57,833 nucleotides of DNA, taken from positions 1 through 57,833 of the forward strand of contig JAJFJT010000007.1 in NCBI GenBank assembly GCA_021773795.1. Direction: 5' to 3'. Shown piece by piece: positions 55,152-57,833 of the stretch (the stretch's first letter is position 1; each line of letters opens with the position of its first letter). The position numbers were made by a program, and so were the translations under genes. The notes beneath the pieces were generated by a model that was not told the DNA's origin, did not search any database, and saw nothing but the letters and a program-made list of their open reading frames with translations. The DNA is from Gammaproteobacteria bacterium (GTDB lineage Bacteria > Pseudomonadota > Gammaproteobacteria > HK1).

Positions 55152-56540
55152 TCAGAACGCCTTACTAATCGTACCCCATACGTGCACGGAGGAGGTATTG
55201 CCCACCAGCGCTGGAACCGGGCCGACCCGTGTTGCAACATTAACACTTGCTGTTAACTGTTGCTGCCCGGTCCAATTAACTCCTATGCCGACCCCGGTCA
55301 GCGTTGCACTGTTCTCCCCTGCGGCCCAAGCATTTTTATTCACTCTTAAATGTGCACTATCAACGAAAGCGATGACCTGCCACCGTCCATACAAGGCCTG
55401 TTCCAAATCGTGCCTCAACTCGACGATCCCCTGATAACCGACATCACCCGACAGCGCGCTCGTGTCATAGGCTCGAACACTATAAGGCCCACCAGCAATC
55501 ATCTTCTCAGAGGCATCGAGGTTGGTAGTCGCTAACTGACCAGATACGCTGAAATAGAGGGCGCTCTTTGACCCCAGACGTTGCAAACGGGCGAAACTCG
55601 CCTTCCATTTCGAAAATCGACCGTTTGTGCCTGCAGTTGCTGCATCGGCCAACTTCGCTGCCCTGTCATCAAAGAGAACATTTCCGCCACTCCAGCTCAC
55701 GCCCCAAGCATTGATGCCGCCGAATAGAAATGTATCCCGGGTATCCCCGGAAAGACTCACTGCCCATCTATTAAGGTGCCGGTCTGTCCTGATCGCACTC
55801 ACATCAATACGATCTCGCAATTGCTTCCGGTCATACTGGAAACGTCCGTAGAGATTGACATCCCGACTGCGTACAAGCGGGTGCCTAACCCAAACACTTC
55901 CCACCTGCCCAGTACCGTGCCCCTGAAGGTTGGTAAGCGTATCACCCAGAGTGTAGCGGAGGGCTGAATATGCCCCACCCATGCGGGTGCCATTACCGTT
56001 CAACAGTGTTTCGTATGCAATGCGCCCGTAATTCATCCCCTTTCCGGAACTAAGGCCGCCCACACTCAAAACATCACCGTGACGCAACGGATTGTTGATA
56101 TTCAACGCCAAGCCCGCGCGTGCCCTGCCGGTATAACGGTTGCCGAAATTATCCAGCACAACATTCCCCGAAATCACGGGGCCGGGGGCAACCCCCACAA
56201 GCAGGTCAGAGGTTCCATCCGTATCGCCCGGCTTCAATGTCGCAGTAATTGCGGCAGCCCGAATGTCCGACAGCAGCAACAGGCTGCGATTCAGGACATT
56301 CTCACCGATAACCTCCCCGCTTTGCAGGGGTGAAAGGACTGCCTGCAGCAGAGAGTCATTCACCCGGCTATGGTTTTCGAGCTTGATCTTGTCGTATCGA
56401 GCCTCAATCACCTTAAATTCCACAGCCGCATGTCTGATCACCTGCGGTGGGATAATTGCCCGCGCCAGTGGATAACCATGACTACGGTAGTAATCAGTAA
56501 TGCGGGCTGCCAAATCCGCCAGTTGGGAGAGCGTGAGTCT
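55152..56540 (-). pseudogene. TpsB-type outer-membrane transporter (ShlB/FhaC family), 5' end cut off by IS
   Basis: The C-terminal ~462 codons of a two-partner secretion transporter are present: the end of POTRA1 (LRLTLSQLADLAARITDYYR and SHGYPLARAIIPPQ), POTRA2 (about 30-105), and a 16-strand barrel that ends in Phe (VWGTISKAF). The frame is open right up to the IS boundary at 56541, and the signal peptide and start of POTRA1 are missing. No upstream start has a ribosome binding site. The family exports large filamentous exoproteins; no tpsA gene is in the window. The N-terminal part may lie beyond the IS, outside the window. Confidence 0.82.
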
Positions 56541-56640
56541 CAGAGGTGGCCCCAGAAATCTGAACAGCTCTGGATAGCTCCGATAAGTGGATTCTCAGCC
56601 TGAACTTGGCATGATATGCCCAATCAGGAGGAGAAAACAG

Positions 56641-56946
56641 ATGGCAAGACGACCACGCAGGAACCATTCACCGGAGTTCAAGGCCAAGGTGGCACTAGAG
56701 GCCGCCAAAGGCGAGCAAACGTTGGCAGAGTTGGCCAAGCGCTTCGATGTGCACCCGAACCAGATAACGGCCTGGAAGGTGCAACTGGTGGAACGGATGG
56801 GCGAGGTATTCGACAAGCCGGCCAAGGAAGCAGCGCCACCGGTTGATGTGAAGTCGCTGCACGCGAAAATCGGTGAGCTGACCCTGGCGAACGATTTTTT
56901 AGAGGGTGCGCTCACAAAGGCGGGTTTGCTGAGCGCAAAGCGATGA
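56641..56946 (+). CDS. IS3-family transposase OrfA
   Basis: The 101-residue protein starts MARRPRRNHSPEFKAKVALE and has a helix-turn-helix (TLAELAKRFDVHPNQITAWK) and a C-terminal leucine-zipper-like helix (IGELTLANDFLEGALTKAGL). It binds the inverted repeats. AGGAGGAG is ideally placed before ATG 56641. The stop overlaps the orfB start. Confidence 0.93.
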   Translation: MARRPRRNHSPEFKAKVALEAAKGEQTLAELAKRFDVHPNQITAWKVQLVERMGEVFDKPAKEAAPPVDVKSLHAKIGELTLANDFLEGALTKAGLLSAKR

Positions 56947-57770
56947 TCGACCGCAGCCATAAACTGTCACTGGTTCGACAGGCCGAGGAACTGGCCATTA
57001 GCCGGGGCAGTGTGTATTACCAACCCCGGCCGGTCAGCGAGACCGACCTGGAGCTGATGCGCGTTATCGACGAGCTGCACCTGGAGTGCCCGTATGCCGG
57101 CGCCCGGATGCTGCGGGATCTGCTGAACCTGATGGGCATCCAGGTCGGCCGGCGACGGGTCAGCCGATTGATGAAGCGGATGGGCATCGAGGCGCTGTAC
57201 CGCAAGCCCAATACCAGCCGCAAGCATCCGGAGAACCCGGTCTACCCGTACCTGCTCCGGCACCTGACGATCGGCCGACCCAATCAGGTGTGGGCGATGG
57301 ACATCACCTATATCCCGATGGCCCGGGGCTTTATCTATCTGGCGGCTGTTATCGACTGGTACTCCCGCAAGGTCCTATCGTGGCGCGTATCGATCACGAT
57401 GGACGTGCAGTTTTGCCTGGATGCGGTACAGGAGGCCATCGACTGTTATGGCACGCCCGAGATCTTCAATACCGACCAGGGCAGCCAGTTCACCAGCCTG
57501 GCCTTTACCGATCTACTGAAGACCAACGGCATCCGCATCAGCATGGATGGAAGGGGCTGCTGGCGGGACAATATCTTTGTCGAACGCCTGTGGCGCTCGG
57601 TGAAGTACGAGGAGGTGTATCTGCGGGCGTACGAGTCTGTGTCGCAGGCCAGGACCTCTCTCGGACGGTATCTGAACTTCTTTAATACCGGGCGTCCGCA
57701 CTCGCGACTTGACCGCATGACACCGGACAGCGTTTACTTTAACGAATTGCCGCAGAAGCTGGCGGCGTAA
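56943..57770 (+). CDS. IS3-family transposase OrfB (DDE integrase)
   Basis: The 275-residue protein has the rve integrase core with the catalytic triad: Asp in WAMDITYIPM, Asp in FNTDQGSQFTS and Glu in IFVERLWRSVKYEEVY, and an N-terminal HTH_21 segment (CPYAGARMLRDLLNLMG). It looks intact, so the element may be active. It is linked to orfA by ATGA; reinitiation or the family's usual frameshift could join the products. Confidence 0.93.
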   Translation: MIDRSHKLSLVRQAEELAISRGSVYYQPRPVSETDLELMRVIDELHLECPYAGARMLRDLLNLMGIQVGRRRVSRLMKRMGIEALYRKPNTSRKHPENPVYPYLLRHLTIGRPNQVWAMDITYIPMARGFIYLAAVIDWYSRKVLSWRVSITMDVQFCLDAVQEAIDCYGTPEIFNTDQGSQFTSLAFTDLLKTNGIRISMDGRGCWRDNIFVERLWRSVKYEEVYLRAYESVSQARTSLGRYLNFFNTGRPHSRLDRMTPDSVYFNELPQKLAA

Positions 57771-57833
57771 ACCGGCAGGGGATCCACTTATAGAATCGGG
57801 ATCAGTTGTTCAAATAACCGGGGCCACCTCTCT

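Larger units (their letters stand above)
56542..57832 (+). mobile_element. IS3-family insertion sequence, apparently complete
   Basis: Terminal inverted repeats are visible: AGAGGTGGCCCC at 56542-56553 and its inverse GGGGCCACCTCT at 57819-57830, with further matches inward (AAT..GAACA). Between them lie orfA and orfB, overlapping by ATGA. The length of about 1.29 kb is typical of the family. It interrupts the TpsB gene. The window ends at the right inverted repeat, so the target duplication cannot be checked. It differs from the IS3-family end at position 1-141. Confidence 0.87.

Noticed and set aside
55152-56540. TpsB gene as an integron cassette, because an attC half follows its 3' end
   Set aside because: The gene is large and part of a two-gene secretion system. 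No matching GTTAGGC boundary is seen on its 5' side, which is cut by an IS.

Overview
The window looks like the chromosome of a facultatively anaerobic gammaproteobacterium. The evidence is the core block rpsB-tsf-pyrH-frr-uppS-cdsA-dxr-rseP-bamA-skp-lpxD-fabZ-lpxA-lpxB-rnhB-dnaE in classical gammaproteobacterial order, an Fnr with its four cluster cysteines, and a NapA-type reductase cluster. The backbone is moderately GC-rich. The first 5.2 kb and parts of the last 3 kb are visibly AT-rich and look acquired. The species cannot be named from sequence alone.

Layout. (1) 1-6.5 kb: the platform end of a chromosomal integron. An integrase gene (5472-6482, +) has a LexA box over its promoter. An attI-type junction is followed by minus-strand cassettes: a small lipoprotein, a large nuclease/P-loop NTPase (STAND-like) gene, and a SAM methyltransferase. 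They are separated by two recognisable attC sites. A third attC is cut by an IS3-family element at the window edge. (2) 6.5-11.4 kb: gene-free repeat sequence, then a MFP-RND efflux pair. (3) 11.5-18.2 kb: a four-gene phosphorelay and cyclic-di-GMP cluster. (4) 18.3-20 kb: zapE and an unknown gene. (5) 20-31 kb: an anaerobic respiration island (NapA-like enzyme, NapG/NapH ferredoxins, diheme and pentaheme cytochromes c, hemN, dsbB, fnr, a hemerythrin protein) with two good FNR boxes. (6) 31-54.2 kb: moaC/moaD, glnD, map and the translation/envelope/lipid A/DNA polymerase block. (7) 54.2-57.8 kb: a DUF523 gene, a relic of the same IS3-family end beside a half attC, a TpsB transporter gene cut by a second IS3-family element, and that element.

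How the parts connect. Fnr probably controls hemN-napC and the diheme cytochrome through boxes at 28937 and 26769. MoaC and MoaD contribute to the molybdenum cofactor used by the NapA-like protein. The LexA box links cassette shuffling to DNA damage.

Most notable. The 1,210-codon STAND-like cassette gene is one continuous frame broken only by an in-frame TAG. The same IS3-family end abuts an attC half-site at the equivalent position at two places 55 kb apart, which suggests attC-directed insertion. The Nap-like cluster has no napB or napD here and carries two NapG-like proteins and a five-haem NapC. Repeat families occupy most of the larger gaps, and one supplies the stop codon of a cytochrome gene. 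I saw no rRNA, tRNA or CRISPR array.
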